DNA of 64,000 bases, from contig NC_091176.1 of assembly GCF_040958095.1 (NCBI RefSeq), forward strand, positions 40,034,897-40,098,896, read 5' to 3'. The notes below the pieces were generated by a model. It saw nothing but the letters and a program-made list of their open reading frames with translations. It had not been told where the DNA came from and did not search any database. This document shows, in pieces, positions 34,857-46,388 of the stretch; position 1 is the stretch's first letter; each line of letters opens with the position of its first letter. A program made the translations under genes and the position numbers. This DNA is from Procambarus clarkii. Lineage: Eukaryota > Arthropoda > Malacostraca > Decapoda > Cambaridae.

Positions 34857-34966
34857 GAGGCCCCGACAAGATCGGCGATAGCTTCTTGTTGGGTGTCCTG
34901 CCTCTAATTGTGGCTCCATGGTGGGTGTGGGGGCACATTCGTGAGTGAATTCGTAATTTCGTCAAG

Positions 34967-36886
34967 ATGATAACCCCTGTTTCGGCTGCTTCTGGCTTAC
35001 CTTTTCAGGCTCGTGGGGTGGGCGACCAAGCCCCCGAGTCGGTCCGTATTGGAAGACCGGGCTCTGTAGCCTCCGCTGCATTGGGCCCCGACCTTGCTCC
35101 TCCTTTGGCCTCTCTGACTCCTTCCCCTGGCTCCCCTCCCTCCTCTGTGGTTGGGTCGAGCCCCAAGCCCCCAGTGGTGACTACCTCGTCCCCTGGCGCG
35201 GCTCCTTCTCTAGTTGTAACTACTGCGCCTTTTAACCCCTCTCTCTCTGGGGGTTCTCACCGCCGTTCTCGTCACGGCCGCCCTCGCTCGATTCCTTCCA
35301 GTTCTGCTACCTATCAAGCCTTGTTTGGTCCCGCTTCGTGGGCCAAATATTTTGATCTCCTCCCTCTTGATTCTGCGCCTCCTGACGATTTCTCCCTTCA
35401 TCGACATCTCATTGATTCCGTGGATGCCTCCATTACTTTCAACCCCACTCGTCTCGGTACACGTGTCGTTGCTGCTCCTTCTCAGGATGCTGCTTCCCGC
35501 TTGGCTGCCTTATCCTGCCTTGGCGAGACCCCCGTCCGGGTCTCGAAGAACGCTCAATTGAATGCCAGTGTTGGCACTATTTTGCTCCCGCCCCATGTTG
35601 CAACCGGTGTTCGGGACCTGCGCGACTGCCTCGACGATATTCGCCATATCCTCGCTGCCCAGGGCCATTCTATTCTCCAGGTGGACACGTTTACTCGTCC
35701 CCCTCGTGGTAGTCGCCGTCAACCCCTCCGGGTTGTGAAGATTACCTTTGATGGTAGGACCCTTCCACCCTCTGTCATTCTTGCTGGTGCTAGGTGCTCT
35801 GTCCAGGAGTACATTCCTTCTCCTCGGCTCTGCAACAAGTGCTGGAGGTTTGGGCATGGTGCCCTCCGCTGCTCCGGGACTGTCTCTCTCTGTCCTTTGT
35901 GTGGTGGCGAAGGTCACTCTAAGTCGGAGTGCACTTCTCCCCAGGCTCGTTGCCTCAACTGCGGTGAGGCCCATCCTACCTTCTCCCGTGCGTGTGTCCA
36001 TTACAAGCTTGAGGCAGCCGTCCTCAACCTGAAGCACCGGGAGCGTTTATCTTTTCCTGAGGCGAGGCGCCAGGTTCGCCGGCTCCCGCCTTATGCTAAT
36101 ATCTCTTATGCTCGCGTGTTGCGCTCTTCCTCTCCTCGTCCTTCCCGCCTTCCTCAGACTCACAACCGTTTCCGGGCCTTGGACCCTGATGCGCCCACTG
36201 CCCCCTCCTCTGTTCCTTTGGGTTCTCTCCCGAAGAATCCTCCTCCTGGTCCTCTGTCTGGGGTTCCCCTTCCTTCTACCCGGTCTGTCGTGTCTTCTTC
36301 CTCGTCCCCCTCCGATCCTCCTTCCCATCCTCTTCCTCCATCTATTGGCTCTCCCCACCGCCTGTCGGTGCGGGCGGATGTCCATCGCTCTCCTAACGGC
36401 CGTCGTGTGTGCTCTCGTTCGGCTTCTCCTGTTGAGACACTGGAATCCGTTGCCCGGTACGTAGTTGCTGGGACACCGGTCTCTTTAAGTCAGAAGCGTA
36501 AGCCTGGCTCCTCTCCTTCCTCTTCCCCGGCGGGTAAGAAGGCTTCGCTTTCTTCCTCAGCTCCTCCTTCTGGCTCTGTTGCTCCTTCCCCTCCCGTTTC
36601 AGTGCTTGCGCCCCCTGTTCCTGCTATGGAGGTTTCTTTGGCCCCTGCTTCCCTTTCGGTTGCTGCTCTTGCTGGGGTGCGCTCCCCTCTTTCTACTCCC
36701 CCTCCTCCTGCTGCTGTCCTTGACGGCTCCTCTCCGTTGCCTCCTCCTCTTCCTCCTCCTCCTCCAGACCCTGCCCGCCCACCTCTGCTCTGTTCTCCCG
36801 TTTCCTTCCCTCCGTCTTTGCTCAGTTTACCCATGCCCCCTAACCCTGACTTTGCTGACCCTGATCCCGACCCTGATATTCTTTAA
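34967..36886 (+). CDS. LINE ORF1, gag-like protein with three zinc knuckles
   Basis: 639 codons from an ATG, intact to TAA. The N-terminal third is Pro/Ser-rich. A central region (about residues 105-285) resembles the RNA-binding-like part of I/jockey ORF1 proteins. The zinc knuckles follow at about residues 287-345: CNKCWRFGHGALRC and CPLCGGEGHSKSEC (both C-X2-C-X4-H-X4-C), then CLNCGEAHPTFSRAC (C-X2-C-X3-H-X6-C). The C-terminal 240 residues are Pro/Ser-rich low complexity. ORF1 proteins of this class bind element RNA to form the ribonucleoprotein. ORF2 follows within about 25-80 bp in another frame, so re-initiation is the likely route to its translation. This is the only undamaged large ORF of the element. 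Confidence 0.88.
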   Translation: MITPVSAASGLPFQARGVGDQAPESVRIGRPGSVASAALGPDLAPPLASLTPSPGSPPSSVVGSSPKPPVVTTSSPGAAPSLVVTTAPFNPSLSGGSHRRSRHGRPRSIPSSSATYQALFGPASWAKYFDLLPLDSAPPDDFSLHRHLIDSVDASITFNPTRLGTRVVAAPSQDAASRLAALSCLGETPVRVSKNAQLNASVGTILLPPHVATGVRDLRDCLDDIRHILAAQGHSILQVDTFTRPPRGSRRQPLRVVKITFDGRTLPPSVILAGARCSVQEYIPSPRLCNKCWRFGHGALRCSGTVSLCPLCGGEGHSKSECTSPQARCLNCGEAHPTFSRACVHYKLEAAVLNLKHRERLSFPEARRQVRRLPPYANISYARVLRSSSPRPSRLPQTHNRFRALDPDAPTAPSSVPLGSLPKNPPPGPLSGVPLPSTRSVVSSSSSPSDPPSHPLPPSIGSPHRLSVRADVHRSPNGRRVCSRSASPVETLESVARYVVAGTPVSLSQKRKPGSSPSSSPAGKKASLSSSAPPSGSVAPSPPVSVLAPPVPAMEVSLAPASLSVAALAGVRSPLSTPPPPAAVLDGSSPLPPPLPPPPPDPARPPLLCSPVSFPPSLLSLPMPPNPDFADPDPDPDIL

Positions 36887-36909
36887 CGTGCTCTGTTGGT
36901 CTTTCGCCT

Positions 36910-39900
36910 TTGTTTCTTCCTTGTTCTCTGTTTTTGTCCTTTCTCTTCTCGTCGTTGTCCATTCTTCAATGGAACGTTCGAGGTTATTACGCCAATTTCC
37001 TCGAACTCCAACTTCTGATTTCGCGGTTTTCGCCCCTTTGTGTCTGTCTCCAGGAGCCAATGCTTGGTGCTCGTCCTGGTCGTTTTCGTGGCTATTCCTT
37101 TCTCTCCCCCCCCCCCCCCAGCCATTGCTGGGGCTTCTAATTCTTCTGCTCTTTTGATTCGGGCTGATGTTCCCTTTGTTCCTTTACTTTTTCCTTCGCC
37201 TCTCCATTGTTCTGCTGCTCGTATCTTTGTGGGGAAATGGTACACAGTTTGTTCCATTTATCTCCCCCCGAGTGTCCCGCTCTCTCTTCCTGATTTGAAA
37301 CACCTCCTGGACTCCTTGCCGGAGCCTGTGCTCCTGCTGGGTGACTTCAATTGTCGTCATTCTCTTTGGGGTGACGTTCTGACGAATACCCGGGGTCGCC
37401 TCCTTGAGCCGTTTCTCCTCTCTTCTTCCCTGTCTCTTCTGAATTCTGGTGAGCCCACTCATTTGGACTCTCGGACTCGCACCCTTTATTGTCTTGATCT
37501 TTCTCTCTGCTCTTCTTCTCTTTACTTAGATTTCACGTGGCAGGTTCTTGATGACCTCCATGGAAGTGATCATTTCCCCATCCTTGTTTCCTTTTTCTCT
37601 TTTCGCCCTTCCCTCTCTTTCCCTAGGTGGCAGTTTGCTAAGGCAGACTGGACCCTATTTACCCTCAGTGCTGCTCTCCCTGACCTCTCCCTTCTGCCTC
37701 TCTCTCGCGCTCTCCTCCTTTTTCATGACACTGTCTTCAACGCTGCCCTCCGCTCTATTCCTCGCTCTTCCTCTCGGGGTCCACGGAAGTGCGTTCCCTG
37801 GTGGAATGCGGACTGTGCTCGGGCTGTCCGCTGTAAGCGTGCAGCCTGGAAGAGGCACCGCCGTAGGCAGACGACCGATTCTTTTCTTTTCTTTCGGAAA
37901 GCGAGTGCGGTGGCCCGTAGGGCCATCCGTACGGCTAAACGTGAATGTTGGGCATCTTATGTCTCATCAATTACGTCCGAGACCCCTCTGGCCCAGATCT
38001 GGAAGCGTATCCGCAAGATAGCGGGTAAGTTCGTTCCCGATGTTTCACCGGTCCTTCACCTCCATGATACTCTTGTGGCGGACCCGTTGCAGGTCGCTTC
38101 CGAACTGGGTTCCCATTTTTTCTTCTGTTAGCTCTGGTCTTCATCTTCCCCAATCTTTCCTTCTTCGTAAACCTGTCCTTGAGTCTCGTCCTTTAGATTT
38201 CTGCACTCATCTTCAGCTTCCCTATAATGATCCCTTCTCTCTCTCTGAACTTCGTTCTGCCCTGGCCCTCTGCGGTTCTACGGCGGCGGGCTCCGATGGT
38301 ATTCATTATGAGATGCTTCGCCATCTCCCTCCGGGCACGTCTCAGTATTTACTGAGTCTGTATAATCGGATCTGGGAGTCGTCGTCAGTCCCTGAGGACT
38401 GGCTCGATGCCGTTGTCCTCCCTGTTCGCAAACCGGGGTCTCTGGGTACTTCCCCTAAGGACTTTCGCCCTATTGCTCTCACAAGTTGTGTCTGCAAACT
38501 CTTTGAACGTATGGTTAACGTTCGTCTGATGTGGTTCCTGGAACACCATCACCTCCTCTCCCCTTCTCAATTTGGTTTCCGCAAGTGCCGCAGCACGACA
38601 GATGTCCTGGTGAACTTGGAGGTCTATATTCGTACTGCTTTTGCTGCGAAGACCTCCGTTGTTGCCGTCCTTTTTGACCTAGAAAAGGCTTACGACACCA
38701 CTTGGCGTTATCATATCCTCTCTCAACTTCATTCTTTTGGCCTTCGTGGTCATCTCCCTCTCTTTCTCCGCAGCTTCCTCTCTCGTCGTTCCTTTCGGGT
38801 GCGCCTTGGTACCGCTCTCTCTCCCTCTTTTCAGCAATACGAAGGTGTGCCCCAGGGTAGTGTTCTGAGCACTACTCTTTTTCTTGTTGCCCTCAATGGT
38901 CTTCTTTCCTCTCTTCCTTCTGGTGTCTTCTCCGCTCTCTATGTCGATGATCTTACCCTTTGTTGTCAGGGTGATGATTCGCCTCTCCTTCAACGCCGGC
39001 TTCAACTTGCAATTGATGCCGTGTCGTCTTGGGCCACAGGTCATGGCTTCAAGTTCTCTACTTCTAAGACTTGTGCCATGACTTTTACGCGGAAACGGGT
39101 TGTTCTTCGTCCCTCTTTGTCGCTTTATGGTCATCCCCTTGAATACAAAGATTCCGCGAAGCTTTTGGGGTTATTCCTTGACACTCGTTTGTCTTGGTCT
39201 CCCCATATCTCTTACCTCCGTGTTGAGTGCTCTAAGGCCCTTACCCTCCTTCGGGTCTTGTCCCATACTTCTTGGGGGGCAGATAGGCGCACTCTCCTTG
39301 CTTTACATTCCTCTCTCGTCCTGTCTAAGCTCGATTATGGTTGCCCTGCTTACTCGTCTGCTTCTCCTTCTACTCTTCGCCGTCTTGATGCTTTGCACCA
39401 TACTGGGTTGCGCCTCAGTTCTGGTGCCTTTCGTTCGACTCCCATCCTTAGCTTGTATGTTGACACTGGCTTCCTGTCTCTCCAGGACCGCCGTGATCGC
39501 TACTGTCTTCGCTATCTTGCGCGGTCCTTGCAACATCCTTCCTCTCGCCTCTGTCGTGCTTTAACTTTTACCCCTCCTGCGGTTCCTGTTCCTCTTCACC
39601 ACCTCCCTCTTTCTGTCCGGTTATCTCGCCTACAGGATTCTCTCTCCGTTCATATTTCTGATGTTTCTCCTCGTGTTGTTCCTTCTTTGCCCCCGTGGAG
39701 GGTCCCTCTTCCGCGGTTTTGTACTTCCTTGACCCGTATCACTAAAGCTTTTACCCCTCCTGCGGTTCTAAAACGCCTTTTCCTCTAGCACTTTTCTTCT
39801 CACTCCCGCTCCGTTTCTGTCTTCACCGATGGGTCTAAGTCAGCGGACGGTGTTGGCTACTCTGTTGTTTTTCCTGATCGCACTTATATGTGTCGCTTGC

Positions 39901-40640
39901 CTCCGGAGACTAGCATCTTTACAGCAGAACTTTATGCTATTCTCTATGCTCTTCGTCTCCTGCTTTCTCGTTGTCAGTCCTCCTTTGTGGTTGTTGTTGA
40001 CTCTCGTAGTGCCCTCATGGCTCTCGGGTCCTTTAATCCGGTTCATCCAGTAGTTGTCGAGATCCAGCATTGGCTGTTTCTCGTTCACAGTAAATTTAAG
40101 TCGGTTGAGTTTTGTTGGGTTCCCAGCCATATTGGTGTGTCTTTAAATGAGCGTGCGGATGCTGCCGCTAAGGAAGCTGTCCGCTCTTGTCCCATCTCTC
40201 GTAAAGGCATTCCGTATTCCGACTTTTACCCAGTTATCCATTCCTCAGTTCTTACCCGTTGGCAGGCTTCTTGGTTGTCTGTTACTGGTAACAAGCTACG
40301 TACTCTTAAATGTTGTGTTTCCTCGTGGCCGTCCTCCTTCCACCGTAACCGGCGGTGGGAAACAGCTCTGGCGAGGTTGCGTATTGGCCATACTCGCTTA
40401 ACCCATGGTCACTTGATGGAGCGCCGCCCTGCTCCTTATTGTCCTAGTTGCATTGTCCCTCTTACGGTCGTGCATGTCCTTCTTGAATGTCCTGACTTCC
40501 AGGACGAGCGTGTGTCTTGCTTTCCGACCGCCCCTCGCGGTCACCTGTCCCTCGATAGAATTCTTGGTGACTCGGATACTTTTGATATCGTTCGCCTTAT
40601 GCGTTTTTGTTCTCGTATTGGCATCCTTGGTGATATTTAG
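36910..40640 (+). pseudogene. LINE ORF2: APE endonuclease, reverse transcriptase, RNase H; two frameshifts and one stop
   Basis: Domains in order. Endonuclease: QWNVRG and LQEP in the first frame; GDFNCRHSLWG and SDHFPI after a frame change in the C run at about 37,108-37,122. Reverse transcriptase: from about 38,120 after a second frame change in a T run (attttttc), with FRPIALTS, LFDLEKAYDTTW, GVPQGSV and YVDD. RNase H: about 39,819-40,200, with catalytic D/E/D/D in FTDGSK, AELYAI, VDSRSAL and ERADAA. A C-terminal Cys/His cluster (CPSC, ...HVLLEC) follows. TAG at 39,786-39,788 replaces the GAG seen in the other copy. No ATG is evident near the start, so the left edge is approximate. Both frameshifts lie in homopolymers and could be consensus errors; the TAG is a substitution. 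Confidence 0.88.
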
Positions 40641-40722
40641 CGCCCTCTGATTATTTTGCGTATTTGATGGTGCTACATAGCCTTCCCGGTTTGGTGCCTT
40701 CTTTTGATAATTACTTACTTAC

Positions 40723-40884
40723 TCCCCCACTCTCCCCCATACTCCCCTACTCTCCCACACACTCCCCCACTCTCCTCCATAGTCCCCCATACTCCCTAAC
40801 TCTCCCCCATAGTCCCCCATACTCTCCCACTCTCCCCCAATCTTCCCCATTCTCCCCCATACTCCCCCACTCTCCTCCATACTC
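40723..40884. repeat. 20-21-bp CT-rich minisatellite (copy B, right part)
   Basis: Continuation of the array after the LINE insertion. It begins with the right target-site duplication and matches 4,508-4,688, apart from a missing block near 40,855. Confidence 0.88.
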
Positions 40885-43239
40885 CGGACAACAAACATTA
40901 ATTTGTTGTTGTTCATGAATGTTTGTAATGTCATCCACATTGCATATGCTCTTGCTTAATGTTTTGCTCCAACTGATAGCCCGAGGTTCATTCCTTTCAT
41001 AGTAGGCTCGTATGTACCATTCCTCTCTGGAGATAACTGTTTTGAGGAATTTAGGTTCCTCAAAGATTTTGGGTTTCTCTATTTACTGACTTCTCTTGAG
41101 TGACCTCGAATTGGGTGCATCTTACCTCCACATCAGGCCTCGGGGACGAGTCATCCTACAAAGTCTGGTCTCACAAGAAAAAGCCTCGGCAGCCAAAAAA
41201 GCAGGAAGAATGGAGACCCACTGGTCAGAGCCCATCGCTATGGCTGGAGGAACCGACTCGGATCCCTCTGTTGCCACCCCGGAAGGGGCAACCCCCGAAA
41301 CTGCCCAAGTATCAGAATCCTCTAAACCTCGCCCCGATGCCCTCAGATGCTGCAGAGTGGGAATCAAGGGAGCAGGGAGAGGGAAGCAGAATGAATTACA
41401 GCAGGGGAAGAACGAGGGGGTGTGGACTGAACCATGGCTGAAGCGACCAACACCCCCAAGTCCTGATCCCTATAAGCAAAGCGGGGCAGCCTTGAGGCAT
41501 CCGGGGAAGCAACCAACCTAGCATGTTGCAGCAACCTATATCCAGCATGCAACACCTGAGTTGTCTGCACCAAAATAATGTCATCGGTTGATTGGGTGAG
41601 TCAAGTCACAAACAAGCAACAATGCTCGCAGGTGTTACAAACCTTAAAACTTAGCATGGTTCCTTCCCCGCATTGATTAATTATATTAAATCGGCCTTAC
41701 CAACAGGTGTCTAGGGGTAAAGGGAATAAAACACTGCATAACTTGGGGAAACAATGTATCTCCGCTAAGGTTGACAAACATAACAATTAAATAATACAGA
41801 TAATAGTCAGAAATATTCTTTAGCATGCAATAATATAAATAAAATCCTTATTGAGCAATGAGCAATCACACCAGCACATGAATTCTAATTTGGAAAAATA
41901 CACAATCATCTAACCAGAGAATTAACAGAGTATTAGCTAAAATAACCATAACCAAGGACTTAACTTAAAACATGTCTCCTCTCGACCAAAGCTGCCAGCC
42001 TCTGCCCAAGCGTCGGATCCCAGGGCAGGCGTTTACCACAATATCAACTAAACATCCACATAAACTATTGTAGAAATTCTACTAACAAAATGTAGTACTA
42101 ATATTCAAATCATTATTAATCTTAAGAGTATATAATAATGTTACATTACTCAATATAATTTACTGGCAAACAATAATAAGAATTAGTCAAGGTTGAACTA
42201 TACTCACTCGCTTGACATCAAGTTCCCACACTGGCCCCATCCAAATATGGTCAACCCCCCACACGGAGAAACCAACATGAAAATACTTGCAAAAGCCTCA
42301 TACAATATAATGCAACTCAGGCACACAACAGCATGCTACAATATATAACATACAAGAATCTAATATCATCCAACTGGATACTATAATAATTATAGAACAA
42401 GGCAATAGTAATATAAGCATCAAGAGTAATGTTAGAATCCTAGTAAGATTCGCAACAGCAGGACTCGGGGTCGAAGGTGTCACTTACTCTACAGGCAGCA
42501 TAACGGAGGCAAAAGCATTGAGCGTTGCCCTGAGACAAGGGAACAGAGCAACCTTCAAACTCTCAAAAAGTGAGTGGGGGACGCAGGGGTCGCATCCATT
42601 GGACCCCTTTCACCCCTACAGGGCTTCCCAGGGCCCTAAGACAGGTTTTGTTAAGGGTAAGCCCAGCCAGGGTACTGCTAACTGGCACCCAAGTCTACCA
42701 AACAAATTTCTAAAACTGAACCCCCGGGACGTGTCCACTCACGGGGGCCAAGCAGGGGAACCACCGAGCCCAGGAGGTCAAGATCCTAATATAACAGGGG
42801 GCAGGGGAACAAAAGCAGCCCCCCCCCCTCCACTACGTACAAAGGACAAGAGGACAACGTACCCAGAAGGAACAGAACCGGCCACTGTAATATGTAAAAA
42901 CTAGCTGCGCAGTACCCTGTGCTCCTACCAGTGCAAAAACTACCAGTTACCCCAAGGTAAAAATCGAGGAGGAAACCCCCCAACACTCCCAGGGCGGTCA
43001 ATTACCGAGCAGCAAAAGACCAACAGAGGTAGTTCCCAAGGTTCCTTGTGGAAGATAACCCCAGTCCCCAAGGGCGTTACTTACAGGGCACTCAGGGAAG
43101 GGAACCCTAAGCACATGCAGCCCGAGTACCTATAAATATTAGATTATTACTGCCAGCTCACACGCCACTGTAGAGCAGTACTGAACACAAGGCATAGCAC
43201 AACAGAGAATCTGGAGCTGGAGCCACACGACTGAGCCTT
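40885..43239. other. Non-array region of copy B, no gene recognised
   Basis: Matches 4,689-7,039 with scattered substitutions, for example ccccgggacg at about 42,722 against ctgctttg at 6,532. The 141-codon frame at 41,096-41,521 is preserved with four or so residue changes and no stop, but it has no family resemblance I can name. Confidence 0.5.
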
Positions 43240-43712
43240 ATCACATCAGCCGAGAACTGGGGTGTGGATCGCTGGCATGAGGGGTCTGGGGCTCCCCCTT
43301 CCCCCTCCCGGGGGTGGGGGGGGTGGGGGAGCTGCACAGACCAGTGACACGGCACATGTGACATCATGCTCGTTTTCATTTGGGGAGTTGAGTCCACTCG
43401 TTAGTTTCAGTAGAGGTTTTAACCAGAAGAGGGGCTTGTTTTGAGGCGTTTGCCTTTCTGGGTGCCTGGCCTGGTCAATGGCAGACATAGAATGCTCCAA
43501 ATCACATGTGCAGTTCTATAGGCCATTGCTCCTCGTGCCTCATTGAGGGGGCCAGGTTCTGGCTCGTGGTCCCTGGTAGGCCTAAAACTTCATTCACACT
43601 GGTGCCAAAGTGTAATAATACTGTATACATATCTGCCTGGATAGCTCTGTGGAGCTTCCGGGCTCTCACCTAGAAAATGACGTTTCATTACATTCAAAGC
43701 TGGTTTTTTATT
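43240..43712. mobile_element. Dispersed non-autonomous element, left-truncated (copy B)
   Basis: Counterpart of 7,040-7,510. The poly-G tract is interrupted by a t and a few bases differ around 43,330-43,345. Confidence 0.6.
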
Positions 43713-45594
43713 GTTTTGTGTGATGGAACTAAAAAGGAGTTCCCAGAAACCTTGGCAAGATGAGAAGGCTCAACTGTATCTACACTCGAATTGAAAGGGA
43801 CAACCCTCGTAGCTGCCGAAGGGATATCCCAAAGAAAAACCCCAACCCTGAACCTACTACTGGGCCAGGGGCAGGGGAAAAAAGAAGGGCAAACTCCCTG
43901 CCCAAAGGAGAAAGAAGGAAAAGGAGGTATGGACAAAATCACCGCCTATTCCATGAGACAAGCATCATTTGCTAGCCCCGGGCCTCAAACCGGGGATACA
44001 ACCTTGACTGCTGCAATCCAGGAACTAAAGACACCAGCAGTTGCTGCCAGAAGTCCCTCAAAAATTGGCAGAGTAGAGCAACTTGAAGGGAGCATCCCCT
44101 TCATGACTCAGGGCCAAAGGTGTGTCAGACCCAACAGGTAGCAGTGGAGGCAGACAAACTGAACATTGCCACAAAGCATGGATGGTGCGCAACCCAGAAA
44201 TTTGCTCGAAGTGAGAGCAGGGATGGTGGGTGGATCACAAGGACCACCAAACCCATAAGGGTTTTCCAGGGCTTGCAGGGTGAATGTTCCCTGCAGGTAT
44301 GCCCAGGCACTGGGATCGCTATGCTGGTAACTCCTATATAATTGTATAGGTTTCCCTATTAACACCCAATACCACCAGAAAGAACAAGAGAGAAACCAAA
44401 AAAGGGAACATCCATGCCTAGACACTAGGTAAACCTAATAAGTCAGGAATGGCACAAATAAACCCCCCTTAGAGGAATGAGGGCACAATGAAAAATAAAG
44501 GCCATAAAAGGACCGAATTACCAATTAAGTACCACTAACTCTCAAGATACCCGACCGTGGAACACAGAAGAATAGCAGACCAAACCAGGTATGGTAATCT
44601 GGAAGGCCTACCTCAGTGCGCCCCACCAGCATATAAACACACTCGACCCAAGGAGAGACTGACAGTCCAAGACAATAAGCTTACCTTCAGGGCGAGAGCC
44701 ACCACAAGCATGGAGACCCCTTTAGGGAGTGAACCCTGACAACGCAAGGACAGCACTTAATGAGCGCACATGGAAGGTAGCCCTGGGCACATGCAGCTCC
44801 AAGAACACTAAACTCCTGGCTCACGTTGCACAACCATACACAGAATAACATACACATACATACACCTCAATAAACTTATTCAAATACACAGAAAAAGCCT
44901 CGAGAGCAAAACACCACTGAGCTGAAACCAAGACCAGAGTCAGAACAATGAGAGAGGAACAAGGCACATACATCTCAGCATTAGAACTGAGGGCGGAGCA
45001 GTTGGCTGACACCTGACTGCCTCCCTCCTTCCCCCAAATGTTGAGGGAGGTGGAGGCAAATGAGCTAGCTCAAGTTTCATGAATTTTCAATTGTTTGTTT
45101 ACATTGCTGTTCATTTGGTGGTTTTGAGGCTGTGGTGTATTTTGTTGCATTGACTTTCTGGGTGCCTTGCTTTGGTGGTGGCAAACAGAAATAAGTTGAC
45201 AAATTTTTTTCATAACTGCCTTTGCTCCCTGCACCTGTGAGGTGGGTCAGGTTCTGTCAATACGAACTCCACAACTGATGGCACCTTGTAGTTTGGCACT
45301 ATATCAGTATAGTAGCTTCAGGGAGCCACTAGGGGCTTTCCCCTGAAAAAAAAATAGGTTGTGGAAATAATAAGACTCAAATAGTAGTTATATCATCTAA
45401 GACTAGCCGGTGTGGAACTGTTCCAGGTCTAAAACAGACTTACTTGTTGATCCACACCTTAATCTCTGAACCATTTAGGTTTAAGGTGTTCCACTCAATA
45501 CAATAATTTAGTGATGTTTGCAATGCTGGACAGTTCTTAGAATTATGATACTGAGGATATAACAGTTAATGTGTTTCTTTTTTCTCCTGTGCAG
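43713..45594. other. Non-array region and TRAP1 intron of copy B
   Basis: Matches 7,511-9,393. It includes the counterparts of the dispersed repeats at 8,400-8,650 (about 44,600-44,850) and 8,880-9,170 (about 45,080-45,370). No gene is recognised before the exon acceptor at 45,594. Confidence 0.55.
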
Positions 45595-45736
45595 GAACGC
45601 AATGTGGAAGTGTTATTCTGCTACGAGGCCTATGATGAAGTAGTTCTCGTGCAGCTCCGGGAATTCACTAACAGGAAAATTGTTTCTGTAGAGAAAGAAA
45701 AGCGTCAGCATAAAGAAGCAGTTGATTACGAAGGAA
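45595..45736 (+). CDS. TRAP1: TRAP1 internal exon, copy B
   Basis: Same 142-bp exon as 9,394-9,535 with the same acceptor (tttctcctgtgcag) and donor (gtaagaaac), and no coding difference that I can see. It is the nearer partner of the exon at 53,742: phase 1 end plus two bases restores the frame and yields ...DYEG-T-ENSLRR, corresponding to the variable linker before ELMAWM in human TRAP1. The intervening 8-kb intron would hold the 4.8-kb C-run array, the 38-bp array, the DIRS relic and a terminal-inverted-repeat element. Confidence 0.85.
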
Positions 45737-46388
45737 GTAAGAAACTTAACAACTTTTGTATAACTTTTCTAACTGGCTGCTAAGAAGACAGAAAAATCAT
45801 TATCTTCATGAGTTTTTATTCATTCTTTGGTGAAAATTTAAAAAAATTTCTGATATTACTGCTAATTCCCTTCCTCTTTTAATTTATATATTAATGTGAA
45901 ATAACTGGTGTCCCATAATTTTCTGTTCTCGTAAGTTTCCAATTGTCTACATTCATCTACAATCTGGATTAATTAAAATTCCATAATGCCCATTGAATCT
46001 TTGCACACAAGTGCATTCAAATCATTAATTTGATTTTTAATACTGCTTTTGTAATTGTATTTTCTGTGAGGAAAATTGTCAGCTCTCTGAAGCTATCACA
46101 CTGAATAAGTGCCATACTACTAGGTGTCATCAGTTGCAGAGTTCTGTTGGCCTTCTGTGGACTATGAGCCAGATCCTGCCCCCCCCCCCCCTCAGAGAGG
46201 AGCAGGGAGCAATGACCTGTGAACACTTTAAATAAATGTAAAGTTTATCACCTTTTCCACCATCCAAGGGAAGGCTTCCTAGCAAGATAAGCAAATCAAA
46301 ACAGACTACCGCATGGTTAAAACGACACCGTAGCCTAAAATTTCCCAAACGAACTCCCCCACAATGAAAACAAAATTTTGTGAAACTA
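45737..46388. other. Intron sequence following the TRAP1 exon (copy B)
   Basis: Matches 9,536-10,180. The poly-C run is longer by a few bases (about 46,180). No other feature is seen. Confidence 0.6.

Larger units (their letters stand above)
34435..40722 (+). mobile_element. Full-length I-type LINE, 6.3 kb, inserted only in copy B
   Basis: Flanked by the 16-bp direct repeat tcccccactctccccc (34,419-34,434 and 40,723-40,738). Copy A has one copy of this sequence at the same place (4,508-4,523), so the empty site confirms the boundaries; the target is itself repetitive, leaving a few bases of uncertainty. Order: GC-rich 5' UTR, 64-codon upstream ORF, ORF1 with three zinc knuckles, ORF2 with APE endonuclease, reverse transcriptase and RNase H, short 3' UTR, and a (TTAC)3-like tail. 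An APE endonuclease plus RNase H and a short-repeat 3' tail place it in the I superfamily (family knowledge). ORF2 carries two frameshifts and one stop, so this copy is not autonomous as assembled. Confidence 0.92.

Noticed and set aside
37100..37125. Programmed frameshift at the C run in LINE ORF2
   Set aside because: Homopolymer length error or decay is simpler. No slippery-site architecture with downstream structure is evident and related elements do not need it.
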